From Actinoplanes nipponensis (lineage in GTDB: Bacteria; Actinomycetota; Actinomycetes; Mycobacteriales; Micromonosporaceae), in the NCBI RefSeq assembly GCF_016862275.1, contig NZ_BOMQ01000088.1:1-64000 (forward strand): a DNA stretch of 64,000 bases, in the 5' to 3' direction. Position numbers and translations under genes: made by a program. Below are positions 33,736-41,347 of the stretch, one piece after another. Each line of letters begins with the position of its first letter. Within the stretch, counting starts at the first letter, position 1. The notes below the pieces were generated by a model. That model was not told where the DNA came from. It searched no databases and was given only the letters and a program-made list of their open reading frames with translations.

Positions 33736-34711
33736 CCGAGGTGACGGCGCCGGCCGTCACCACGTCGTAGCGGTCGCGCGCGGCGGACCAGCCGGCCGGG
33801 GCCAGCGTGGCGCCGGCCTTGACCTTGCGCGGCGCCCGCCCGTCGACCGCGGCGGTGGTCGCGCCGCCGCGCAGGCGCAGCCGCACCGGCGTCCCGGTCG
33901 GCGTGCGCACGATCAGCTCGCCGACCGGGCCCTGCACCGAGATCGACACGGTCCCCTCGGGCCGGGGCAGCCGCAGCACCAGCCGCCCGGTGGCGCCGGT
34001 GACCTCGATGCCCGCGACACCGCCGGCCCCCATGTCGACGACCTGCTCGGCCGGGCCGCCGGCGAGCCGGAGGGTCCACGCCACCTTGGCGTGCAACTGG
34101 ATGTCGGCGCCCGTGGTCCCGGGCTCACCGGTGCGGACGACGTCGAGCCGCGGACCCCGCTCGCCGTCGATCACGCTGGGCGTCGCGCTGCGGTCGGTGG
34201 TCGCGATGTCGAAGAGGATCTCGCCGAGGTCGGCGCTGCGTACGCGCACCACCGTCGCGGCGCCGGTCACCTCCAGACGCCGCTCGCGCACCGGGCCGAG
34301 CGGCGCGGTCACCCGGTGCGCGGCGTCGGGCCACGGCTGGTCGAGCGGGCTGGGCGAGGCGACGGCCGCGGACGGGACCGGCACCTCCTGCGCGCCGGCG
34401 GCCGGCCGGTAGACCGGCTCGAACGCGGCTGTCTGCCCGAGGACCACCCCGGCGGTCAGCGCCACGATCGCCACCGTGAACACCCACAGCCGCCAGGGCC
34501 GGCGGGGCCGCTCCTGGTAGACGATCACCGCGCGGGCGACGACCACCGGCGGCGGCTGGCGCTCCGCCGGCGGCGGCGGGACGTGCGGAAGCAGCTGGGT
34601 CGGCTCGGACCCGGCCGGCCCCGGGGACGGCTCGAACCAGTCCCGGCCGGCCCCGGACCCCTCCGGGGTGGGCGCGGACTCCGGCGACTCCCTGCCGAAC
34701 CTGGCGTTCAC
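33716..34711 (-). CDS. Unknown membrane-anchored protein with repeated beta domain
   Basis: This 331-residue protein has a proline-rich cytoplasmic N-terminus (1-75), a membrane helix (LWVFTVAIVALTAGVVLG, about 77-94) and an outer domain rich in short beta strands: VTGAATVVRVRSADLGEILF, GPRLDVVRTG, GVAGIEVTGATGRLVLRLPR. The pattern resembles the DUF4097/adhesin-type right-handed beta solenoid, but I cannot make a firm assignment. Signal is N-in, C-out. It is convergent with the idonate-dehydrogenase-like gene and downstream of the ABC exporter, separated from it by 135 bases. Confidence 0.65.
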   Translation of the reverse strand: MNARFGRESPESAPTPEGSGAGRDWFEPSPGPAGSEPTQLLPHVPPPPAERQPPPVVVARAVIVYQERPRRPWRLWVFTVAIVALTAGVVLGQTAAFEPVYRPAAGAQEVPVPSAAVASPSPLDQPWPDAAHRVTAPLGPVRERRLEVTGAATVVRVRSADLGEILFDIATTDRSATPSVIDGERGPRLDVVRTGEPGTTGADIQLHAKVAWTLRLAGGPAEQVVDMGAGGVAGIEVTGATGRLVLRLPRPEGTVSISVQGPVGELIVRTPTGTPVRLRLRGGATTAAVDGRAPRKVKAGATLAPAGWSAARDRYDVVTAGAVTSVSAAGE

Positions 34712-34846
34712 CGTGCTGCCTCCGCTCGCCGGATCCCTGCATCCGGCCGACGGGTGATACGGATCTCAGCCCCGTTCGGATCGACGGATCTCGACACGGC
34801 GGGCCGGGCGGGTCGGTCGCGGGCGCCTGGCCACCCCGCAGGGTGA

Positions 34847-35614
34847 TCACGCGGTGGTGGCTCGCCGGTACCGCCCGACCGCGGCCGGGACCGCGACCGC
34901 GAGCAGCCCCCCGAGCCACGCCAGCGCCTGCCCCACCGGCACGGCGGCCGGCCCGCCCAGGCACAGCACCCGCAGCGCGTCGACGGTGACGGTGATCGGG
35001 TTGACCCGCGCGAAGGCCTCCAGCCAGCCCGGGAAGGTGGCGATCGGGACGAAGGTGGAGCTGGTGAAGACCAGCGGGACGACCGCGAGCAGGCCGCCGA
35101 TCCCGGCCGCCTCGGCGTCCCGGACGAGCAGCCCGAGCAGCGCGAAGACCCACGAGAAGGCGACACCGACGGTCAGGGCGAGCCCGAGCGCGGCGAGGGC
35201 GGCCACCGCTCCGGCGTGGAACCGGAACCCGATCGCGGACGCCACCGCCGTCATCAGGGCCAGCACGAACGCGTTGCGCACGGCGTCGGCGGCGACCCGG
35301 CCGGCCAGCACGGCCGCGCGGGCCGCGGGCAGCGCCCGGAACCGGTCGATCATCCCGGTGGCCAGGTCGTCGGCGAGGGCGACGCCGGTCTGCGAGGCGC
35401 CGAAGGCGATGGCCAGGACCCAGATGCCGGGCAGCGCGTAGTCGATGTAGCGGTCCACGCCGGGCGGGTGCACGGCGCCACCCCAGGCGTACGTGAACAG
35501 CAGCACGAACAGCACCGGTTGGGCCGTGGCGAACGCGAGGAGCGTCGGCACGCGGACCAGGCGGCGCAGATTGCGGCCGGTCACGGTGACGGTGTCGGCG
35601 ACGGTGCTGGTCAT
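34847..35614 (-). CDS. ABC-2 type exporter permease (DrrB-like)
   Basis: This 255-residue integral membrane protein has six predicted helices. DRYIDYALPGIWVLAIAFGA and MIDRFRALPAARAAVLAGR are the DrrB-family motifs, and FVPIATFPGWLEAFARVNPI closes the ABC-2 signature. It pairs with the ATPase gene whose stop overlaps its ATG (ATGA), forming a drug or lipid exporter. The neighbouring PadR regulator diverges from this operon. Confidence 0.92.
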   Translation of the reverse strand: MTSTVADTVTVTGRNLRRLVRVPTLLAFATAQPVLFVLLFTYAWGGAVHPPGVDRYIDYALPGIWVLAIAFGASQTGVALADDLATGMIDRFRALPAARAAVLAGRVAADAVRNAFVLALMTAVASAIGFRFHAGAVAALAALGLALTVGVAFSWVFALLGLLVRDAEAAGIGGLLAVVPLVFTSSTFVPIATFPGWLEAFARVNPITVTVDALRVLCLGGPAAVPVGQALAWLGGLLAVAVPAAVGRYRRATTA

Positions 35615-36597
35615 GAGGCGCTCCCGGCGTCCGCGGGGTACGGCGCGACGGGCGCGCCGGTGAGGTCGAGGAACACGTCGTCCAGGCTCGGCCGGCGCAG
35701 GGTCAGGCCGGCGATGCGCAGCCCGGCCGCGGCGAGGCGGGCGGCGACCTCGGGCAGGACGTCCGGCCCGTCGGCGACCGGCACCACCACGAGCCCGGCG
35801 CCGGGGTCGACGCTCGGCGGCGCCGGACCGAGACCGGCCATCGCCGCGGCCAGCGGCCGGGCGTCGTCGCCGGGGCGGGGGCGCAGTTCCAGGCGGTCGC
35901 CGCCCACGGCGGCCTTCAGCTGCGCGGGGGTGCCGGCGGCGAGCACCAGGCCCCGGTCGAGCAGCACGACCCGGTCCGCGTACCGGTCGGCCTCGGTCAG
36001 GTACTGGGTGCTGAACAGCACGGTGGTGCCCTGGGCGGCCAGCTCGCCGATCAGCCGCCACAGGTCGAGCCGGCCGCGCGGGTCGAGGCCGGTGGTGGGC
36101 TCGTCCAGGAACAGCACCGCCGGCCGCGCGACCAGGCTCGCCGCCACGTCGAGCCGGCGGCGGGTGCCGCCGGAGTAGGTCCGGCTCTGCCGGTCCGCCG
36201 CGGCGCCCAGGCCGAACAGCTCCAGCAGGTCGCCGGCCCGCCGCCGGGCGGCGGACCGGCGCAGGCCGGACAGCCGGCCGATCATGGTGAGGTTCTCCCG
36301 GCCGGTCAGGTACGCGTCGACCGCGGCGTACTGCCCGGAGAGCCCGATGACGCGGCGTACGGCGGGCGCCTGGCGGACCACGTCCAGCCCCGTGATCCGG
36401 GCGTGGCCGCCGTCCGGGGGCAGCAGGGTGGCCAGGATGCGTACCGCCGTGGTCTTCCCGGCGCCGTTGGGGCCGACCAGCGCGAGCACCTCGCCGGCCG
36501 GGACCCGCAGGTCCACGCCGGCCAGGGCGGTGACCGCGCCGAAGCGTTTGACCAGCCCCTGCGCGTCGACTGCCGGTTGCGTGGTCACCCCGATCAC
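35611..36597 (-). CDS. ABC exporter ATPase (DrrA-like)
   Basis: This 328-residue ATPase has Walker A GPNGAGKTT (about residues 42-50), Q-loop GLSGQYAAVDAYLTGRENL, signature YSGGTRRRLDVAASL and Walker B AVLFLDEPTTGLDPRGR, followed by the H-loop region TTVLFSTQYLTEADRYAD. The C-terminal extension ending with LRRPSLDDVFLDLTG is typical of daunorubicin-resistance-type ATPases. Its gene is divergent from padR, with two dyads in the space between. The permease gene follows with a 4-base overlap. Confidence 0.94.
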   Translation of the reverse strand: MIGVTTQPAVDAQGLVKRFGAVTALAGVDLRVPAGEVLALVGPNGAGKTTAVRILATLLPPDGGHARITGLDVVRQAPAVRRVIGLSGQYAAVDAYLTGRENLTMIGRLSGLRRSAARRRAGDLLELFGLGAAADRQSRTYSGGTRRRLDVAASLVARPAVLFLDEPTTGLDPRGRLDLWRLIGELAAQGTTVLFSTQYLTEADRYADRVVLLDRGLVLAAGTPAQLKAAVGGDRLELRPRPGDDARPLAAAMAGLGPAPPSVDPGAGLVVVPVADGPDVLPEVAARLAAAGLRIAGLTLRRPSLDDVFLDLTGAPVAPYPADAGSAS

Positions 36598-36602
36598 CGC
36601 CC

Positions 36603-36646
36603 ATAGCTAGTTTCACTACCTATGGCCGGACAGTAGCATAGCTACT
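36603..36646. promoter_or_regulatory. Two dyads in the divergent drrA/padR promoter
   Basis: One imperfect palindrome, ATAGCTAG...ACTACCTAT at 36603-36623, matches its reverse complement at 16 of 21 positions. A second, AGTAGCATAGCTACT at 36632-36646, is perfect around a 3-base centre (AGTAGC/GCTACT). They lie in the 73-base A/T-richer gap between the exporter and padR. Both share the TAG...CTA core, so they are likely the PadR binding sites. Confidence 0.5.
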
Positions 36647-36670
36647 TATCGAGGCGATAGACTGCGCCGC

Positions 36671-37015
36671 ATGGCGGGCAGCGGGCAGGAGCTCAAGGGA
36701 CACCTCGACGTGCTGCTGCTGGCCACGCTGGCCGCGGGCCCCCGGCACGGCTACGCGGTCAAGGAGGCGCTGCGCGAGGGCAGCGGCGGCCGGTTCGACC
36801 TGCCCACCGGCACCATCTATCCGGCCCTGCACCGCCTGGAGGAGGCCGGCCTGATCGCCGGGTCCTGGTCGGCAGTCGACGGCCGGCGCCGGCGCACCTA
36901 CCGGCTCACCGTCGCCGGCGAGCGGCGGCTGCACGCCGACCGCGGCAACTGGCGCGAGTTCGCCACCGCGGTGACCGCCCTGCTGGAGCCCGGGCCATGG
37001 CCGGCCACGAGCTGA
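36671..37015 (+). CDS. PadR-family transcriptional regulator
   Basis: This 114-residue winged-helix repressor has LDVLLLATLAAGPRHGYAVK at the N-terminus and GTIYPALHRLEEAGLIAG, the recognition region, near residues 55-72, followed by RRRTYRLTVAGERRL. PadR proteins respond to drugs or phenolics and usually repress an adjacent exporter; here the DrrAB-like operon diverges from it. The stop at 37015 lies inside the first copy of a 60-bp tandem repeat that overlaps the next gene. Confidence 0.93.
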   Translation: MAGSGQELKGHLDVLLLATLAAGPRHGYAVKEALREGSGGRFDLPTGTIYPALHRLEEAGLIAGSWSAVDGRRRRTYRLTVAGERRLHADRGNWREFATAVTALLEPGPWPATS

Positions 37016-37087
37016 TCGACGGCCACCGCGGTGACCGCCCTGCTGGAGCCCGGGCCATGGCCGGCCACGAGCTGATCGACGGCCACC
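36962..37087 (+). repeat. 60-bp tandem duplication over the padR end and next gene start
   Basis: From 36962 to 37087 the sequence matches itself at an offset of exactly 60 bases: 36962-37027 equals 37022-37087 without mismatch. The unit includes the end of padR, an ATG, and MAGHELIDGH codons. Sixty bases is 20 codons, so the downstream reading frame stays intact, and there are two equivalent starts, 36997 and 37057. Confidence 0.95.
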
Positions 37088-37635
37088 TGGCCGCCCTGGC
37101 CCGCCGGCTGCCGGCCGGCGCCGTCGGCGAGCTCGCCGACGGGCTGACCGAGACCTGGGAGCATCACCTCGGCGCCGGCCTGCCGCCCGCGGCGGCCGCC
37201 CGCGCCGCCATCGCCGAGTTCGGCGCGCCCGAGCAGATCGTGGCGGCGTTCGTGGCCGCGGCCCCGGGCCGGCGGACCGCCCGGATGCTCCTGGCCACCG
37301 GCCCGCTCGTCGGGGCGTGCTGGGGCGCCACGCTGCTCGCCGCGGGCGCCCGGGCCTGGCCGGCCCCGGCGCCGGCGGCGGCGCTGGTGGTCGCGGCGGT
37401 GCTGCTGGCCGTGGTGGCCGCCCTGGTCGTGGCGGCCACCAGCCGCCGCAGCTACCGCCGGACCCGCCTGGGCGCGGCCGGCGGGTGCGCGCTGATCGCC
37501 CTGGACGCGACCATGCTGACCGCCGTCCTGCTGCTGGCGCCGGGCCCGGCGTGGCCGATGCTCCTGGCGGTCCCGGCCAGCCTGGCCCGCATCGGCCTGA
37601 CCGCGCGCGCGTTGCCCGCGGCGCTCACCCGCTGA
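36997..37635 (+). CDS. Membrane protein with DUF1700/HAAS-like N-terminus
   Basis: This protein has 212 residues from ATG 36997, or 192 from ATG 37057. After the duplicated MAGHELIDGH it has LAALARRLPAGAVGELADGL and WEHHLGAGLPPAAAARAAIA then EFGAPEQIVAAF, the pattern of HAAS/DUF1700 domains that follow PadR genes. Four hydrophobic helices fill residues 95-205. It overlaps padR by 19 bases. In this arrangement the membrane protein often senses or acts with the PadR regulator. The ancestral start is uncertain because the duplication copied both the ribosome site and the start. Confidence 0.8.
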   Translation: MAGHELIDGHRGDRPAGARAMAGHELIDGHLAALARRLPAGAVGELADGLTETWEHHLGAGLPPAAAARAAIAEFGAPEQIVAAFVAAAPGRRTARMLLATGPLVGACWGATLLAAGARAWPAPAPAAALVVAAVLLAVVAALVVAATSRRSYRRTRLGAAGGCALIALDATMLTAVLLLAPGPAWPMLLAVPASLARIGLTARALPAALTR

Positions 37636-37680
37636 GCGCCGGGGGCAACGCGCGTGCGGCGCTCACCGCTGAGCGCCCGG

Positions 37681-38475
37681 TCAGCCGGCGGGCTTGGTGG
37701 CGCGGATGACCGCCGAGTGCATGCCGTCGGCCACCGGATGGGTCCGGGTGACGGTGATGCCGGTGAAGCCGGCGGCGGCCAGCCCGTCCCGGTACTCACC
37801 CTCCGACAGCGCCCCGGCGATGCAACCGGCCCAGCCGCCCCGCTCGGCGCGCTCGGCCGCCGTGAGCCCGTCCTCGGCCACGACGTCGGAGATCCCGATG
37901 CGCCCGCCGGGCCGCAGCACCCGGTGCATCGCGGCGAACACCGCGGGCTTGTCCACGGACAGGTTGATGACGCAGTTGGAGATCACGACGTCGATGCCGC
38001 CCGCGGGCAGCGGGATGTCCTCGATGTGGCCGCGGAGGAACTCCACGTTGTCCATCCCGGCCTCGGCGGCGTTGCGGCGGGCCAGCTCGAGCATCTCCGG
38101 CGTCATGTCGAGGCCGTACGCCCGGCCGGTGGGCCCGACCCGGCGGGCCGAGATCAGCACGTCGATCCCGCCGCCGGAGCCGAGGTCCAGCACGGTCTCG
38201 CCGGGGCGCAGGTCGGCCACCGCGGTCGGGTTGCCGCACCCGAGGCTCGCGGTGGTGGCCGCCACCGGCAGCCCGGCGCGGTCGTTTGCGTCGTAGCGGC
38301 CGGGGCCGAAGACCTCGGCCTCGGCGGCGGTCTCGTCGCAGCACGTCAGGGTCGCGTCCGGCGCCGGCGCGCAGCAGCCGCCGGGCTGCGCCGCCAGCAC
38401 CGTGGCGGCCGCCGCGGCGTAGTGCTCGCGGACCTGCTCGCGCACTGTGGCAGGGTCGATGGTGTGATCGCTCAT
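37681..38475 (-). CDS. arsM: Arsenite S-adenosylmethionine methyltransferase
   Basis: This 264-residue cytoplasmic enzyme methylates As(III). The SAM site is VLDLGSGGGIDVL (about residues 95-107), with GLDMTPEML after it. The arsenic-binding cysteines C80 (SLGCGNP), C168 (ISNCVINLS) and C218 (GGWAGCIAGAL) are at the family's positions, and extra cysteine pairs C34-C35 and C45-C46 lie near the N-terminus. A GGAGG site precedes ATG 38475. It is divergent from an ArsR-type repressor with a dyad between, so it is probably induced by arsenite. No arsenite pump gene is in view. Confidence 0.93.
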   Translation of the reverse strand: MSDHTIDPATVREQVREHYAAAAATVLAAQPGGCCAPAPDATLTCCDETAAEAEVFGPGRYDANDRAGLPVAATTASLGCGNPTAVADLRPGETVLDLGSGGGIDVLISARRVGPTGRAYGLDMTPEMLELARRNAAEAGMDNVEFLRGHIEDIPLPAGGIDVVISNCVINLSVDKPAVFAAMHRVLRPGGRIGISDVVAEDGLTAAERAERGGWAGCIAGALSEGEYRDGLAAAGFTGITVTRTHPVADGMHSAVIRATKPAG

Positions 38476-38507
38476 CGGGCACCTCCGGGGTCGGCGCTGA
38501 GAACAAC

Positions 38508-38529
38508 TATTACACGGACTAGTGGAATA
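38508..38529. promoter_or_regulatory. Dyad operator between arsM and arsR
   Basis: TATTACAC and GTGGAATA are inverted arms (7 of 8 paired) with a 6-base spacer, in an A/T-rich patch of the 70-base divergent promoter. This matches the usual ArsR/SmtB arrangement, where one dyad controls both divergent genes. Confidence 0.5.
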
Positions 38530-38545
38530 TGACAGAGGCAGGGCG

Positions 38546-38968
38546 ATGACCACCGATCGACTCGCACCGGAGCCGAACCCGGGCCCGGGGGCCACGCCGG
38601 TCCTCGCCCAGCTCACCTGCGCTCCCCCGCTGCGCGAGCGCGACCTCATGGACGGCGACCAGGCGGCCGGCATCGCCGGGCTGTTCAAGGTGCTGGCCAA
38701 CGACACCCGGCTGCGGCTGCTGCACGCGCTGGCCCGCCGGGGCGAGGTCCGGGTCGGCGACCTCGCCGGCGAGCTCGGAATGAGCCAGCAGGCCGTGTCC
38801 AACCAGCTCCAGCGCCTGGCCGACCAGCGCATCCTGGCCACCCGGCGGGCCGGCACCAGCATCTACTACCGCATCGTCGACTCCTGCGTGCCGGCGCTGC
38901 TCGAGCTGGGCTGGTGCGTCCTGGACTCCACGGGGACGCCGGCCGCCCCGGCCCCGCCCGAGCGATAG
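38546..38968 (+). CDS. ArsR-family metalloregulator
   Basis: This 140-residue winged-helix repressor has LFKVLANDTRLRLLHALARR (about residues 48-67) and the recognition helix GELGMSQQAVSNQLQRLADQ, then TSIYYRIVDSCVPALLELGW. Cysteines in the DSCVPALLELGWC segment, and at QLTCAPP near the N-terminus, are candidate As(III) ligands. ATG 38546 is used; an upstream GTG at 38522 would run through the operator. It is paired with arsM, which it presumably represses until arsenite binds. Confidence 0.9.
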   Translation: MTTDRLAPEPNPGPGATPVLAQLTCAPPLRERDLMDGDQAAGIAGLFKVLANDTRLRLLHALARRGEVRVGDLAGELGMSQQAVSNQLQRLADQRILATRRAGTSIYYRIVDSCVPALLELGWCVLDSTGTPAAPAPPER

Positions 38969-39010
38969 GCGGCCGAGGCCGCCGGCCCGGCGGGCGCCGA
39001 ACCCACCGGC

Positions 39011-39913
39011 TCAGCGCGACCCCGGCCGGTCGATCCGGTCGAGCAGCTCCTGCAGCATCAGGCCCCGGCGGACGTCGAGAGCGTGCGGCACCCCGGAGCG
39101 GACAGCCGCGGCGAACTCCGCCCGCAGCACCGGCCAGCACTCCTGGTGATCCACCGTGCCGAAGTCCAGCGCCAGTTCCCCCGCCGGGCCGTACAGCGCG
39201 ATGCCGGCCCGCGACGACGGCAGCCCGACCGCGCCGGACAGCGACAGCTGGCTCACCGCGCCGCCACGGTGGACACAGGTCAGCTCGATCCACCGGCGGC
39301 TGTCGCCGGTGGCGCGCAGCTCCTCGACCGGCCCGAGCGCCGCGTCGGCCAGGTCGAGCAGATGCGGCCCGAGGTCGTACAGGGCGCCGCGGGTCAGCCG
39401 CCAGCCGGTCGCCATCGCCCCGCCCAGAAACGCGCCGTGCAGGTAGCAGGCCCGGGCGCCGGTCGTCCCGAACGCCGCCGCCGCGGCCAGGAACGCCCGC
39501 GTGCTGGGGTGGTAGCGCTTGGTCAGCACCAGCTGGGAGACCACGCCGTGCTCGGCGACGGCGTCGGCGAGCCCACGGGCCGCGTCGAGGTCGAGGGCGA
39601 TGGGCTTGTCCAGCAGCAGCGCCTTGCCGGCCCGCGCGGCGCGCGGCGCGAGCGCGGCCTGCACGTCCGGCGGCACGGCGAACGCGACGGCCGCGCAGCC
39701 GTCCAGCAGTTCCTCGTACGAGCCGGCGGCGTGCGTGCCCAGCTCGGCGGCGAGCCGCGCGGCGGCCTCGGGGCGACGCGCCCAGACCGCCGTGAGCCGG
39801 GTCTCCGGGCCGGCGGCGAGCACCGGTCCGTGCATCGTCGCCGCCCACGGCCCCGCGCCGACCAGTCCCACCGCGACCGGCGCCGTCCCCCCGATACCGT
39901 CCATATCGGTCAT
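39011..39913 (-). CDS. Gfo/Idh/MocA-family oxidoreductase
   Basis: This 300-residue NAD(P)-dependent sugar oxidoreductase has the dinucleotide motif VGLVGAGPWAATMH near residue 18, and the EKP-type motif as LLLDKPIALDLDAARGLADA around 100. The C-terminal alpha/beta domain includes ALYDLGPHLLDLADAALG, whose histidine is at the active-site position. Two starts are possible, ATG 39913 and ATG 39904. It lies 35 bases after the ROK regulator gene on the same strand, so it likely belongs to the sugar regulon of this region. Confidence 0.88.
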   Translation of the reverse strand: MTDMDGIGGTAPVAVGLVGAGPWAATMHGPVLAAGPETRLTAVWARRPEAAARLAAELGTHAAGSYEELLDGCAAVAFAVPPDVQAALAPRAARAGKALLLDKPIALDLDAARGLADAVAEHGVVSQLVLTKRYHPSTRAFLAAAAAFGTTGARACYLHGAFLGGAMATGWRLTRGALYDLGPHLLDLADAALGPVEELRATGDSRRWIELTCVHRGGAVSQLSLSGAVGLPSSRAGIALYGPAGELALDFGTVDHQECWPVLRAEFAAAVRSGVPHALDVRRGLMLQELLDRIDRPGSR

Positions 39914-39948
39914 TGTCGGCCACGGGTCGCGGGAACCGCGGGAGGCGG

Positions 39949-41154
39949 TCAGCAGGAGACGGACGCGGCGGGCATCATCCGGGCCAGCTCGGCGTCGACC
40001 GCGTCCGGCGCGTACACCTGGTCGACCACCATCGCGTACCCGCCGATCACGGCCGATTGGGCGCCGAGCCGGCTGGTGATGACCTCCAGGTGCCGGGTCG
40101 AGCGGGGCAGCGCGCTCTGGTAGAGCACCTCGCGCACGCCGGTGACGAAGTGGATGTCGGCCAGATCCCCGGCGATCACCAGCACCGCGGGGTTGATCAT
40201 GCACACCACGGTGGACAGCACCTCGCCGACCAGCTGGCCCGCCGTCCGGGCCAGGTGGACCGCCTCGGCGTGCCCGGAGCGGATCCGCTCGACCAGCTCG
40301 GCGCCCGAGGAGGTGGGCGTGCCCGCGGCGGTGAGCTGCTGGGCCAGCGCGAGGCCGCTGGCCACCGCGGCCAGGCAGCCGTAGAGGCCGCACTCGCAGC
40401 GGGCCTCGCGGTGGTCGTGCAGCCGGATGTGGCCCAGGTCGCCGGCGCCGCCGTCGATGCCGCGGTACACCCGTCCGCCGATGACCACCCCCGCGCCGAT
40501 GCCGGTCGCCACCTTCACCAGCACCAGCGCCGGGCAGCCGGGATAGTTGACCGTCTGCTCGCCCAGGGCCATGAGGTTGGCATCGTTGTCCACGTAGACC
40601 GGCCGGTTCCAGGTGCGGCGCAGCCGCTCGGCGATGGGGTAGCCGTCCCAGCCCGGCATGATCGGCGGCTGGGTGACCACGCCGGCGTCGAACTCCACCG
40701 GGCCGGGCACGCCGACCCCGATGCCGCGGACCCGGCCGGCGTCCCACCCGGTCCGGGCCAGCACCCGGCGGAACGCGCCGTCGACCCAGCCCAGCACCGC
40801 CTCGGGCCCCTCGCCGATCTTGATGGGCTCGTGCTCCTCGGCCAGCGGCCGCCCGCCCAGACCGACCACGGCGGCGCGCGCGTGGTTGCCGCCGAGATCG
40901 GCCACCAGCACGACGCCGTGGCCGGTGTCGACCTCCAGCAGCTCGGCCGGCCGGCCGCCGGTCGAGCCCTCGACGCCGGAGGCGCGCAGGTAGCCGGTGG
41001 CGCGCAGCACGTCGATGCGCTGGGTGATGGTCGAGCGGGCCAGTCCGGTGTAGCTCTGCAGCTCGCCCCGGGTCCGGGCGCGCCCGGTGCGCACCAGCCA
41101 GAGCAGGTGGCCCGCCGAGCTCTGGTTGCCTTCCGGCCTATCCCTTGTCAGCAC
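39949..41154 (-). CDS. ROK-family transcriptional regulator
   Basis: This 401-residue protein has an N-terminal winged helix (residues 10-75: TRGELQSYTGLARSTITQRI) and a ROK sugar-binding/kinase-like body. It contains VVLVADLGGNHARAAVVGL, the ATP-site-like strand, GVGVPGPVEFDAGVV, and the zinc-binding CECGLYGCLAAVASG, plus DNDANLMALGEQ. ROK repressors release DNA on binding a sugar. Start ATG 41154 gives the full winged helix. A strong dyad lies about 96 bases upstream, in front of the divergent sugar operon. Confidence 0.93.
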   Translation of the reverse strand: MLTRDRPEGNQSSAGHLLWLVRTGRARTRGELQSYTGLARSTITQRIDVLRATGYLRASGVEGSTGGRPAELLEVDTGHGVVLVADLGGNHARAAVVGLGGRPLAEEHEPIKIGEGPEAVLGWVDGAFRRVLARTGWDAGRVRGIGVGVPGPVEFDAGVVTQPPIMPGWDGYPIAERLRRTWNRPVYVDNDANLMALGEQTVNYPGCPALVLVKVATGIGAGVVIGGRVYRGIDGGAGDLGHIRLHDHREARCECGLYGCLAAVASGLALAQQLTAAGTPTSSGAELVERIRSGHAEAVHLARTAGQLVGEVLSTVVCMINPAVLVIAGDLADIHFVTGVREVLYQSALPRSTRHLEVITSRLGAQSAVIGGYAMVVDQVYAPDAVDAELARMMPAASVSC

Positions 41155-41249
41155 CGGCGGTCAGCCCTTCGGTCAGGAGACGCTCGGCGGCAGCGTAGCT
41201 GGTCATGGTGCGTAGCGTAGGCAACACGGTCCGTGGCCAGTCCGGACGC

Positions 41250-41278
41250 CACTAATGCCCGGCCGGCGGGCATAAGTG
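41250..41278. promoter_or_regulatory. Large dyad in the ROK/sugar-operon divergent promoter
   Basis: CACTAATGCCC (41250-41260) and GGGCATAAGTG (41268-41278) pair at 10 of 11 positions around the 7-base spacer GGCCGGC, which is itself almost symmetrical. A partial third copy (GGGCGTAAGTT) lies at 41289-41299. It is the clearest operator candidate in the window and most likely binds the ROK repressor, controlling both directions. Confidence 0.65.
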
Positions 41279-41347
41279 GGTCGGCGATTGGGCGTAAGTT
41301 CCCGCGTTCCGCCCCGGAACCCACCCCGGCCGGGGTGAAATGGCGAC

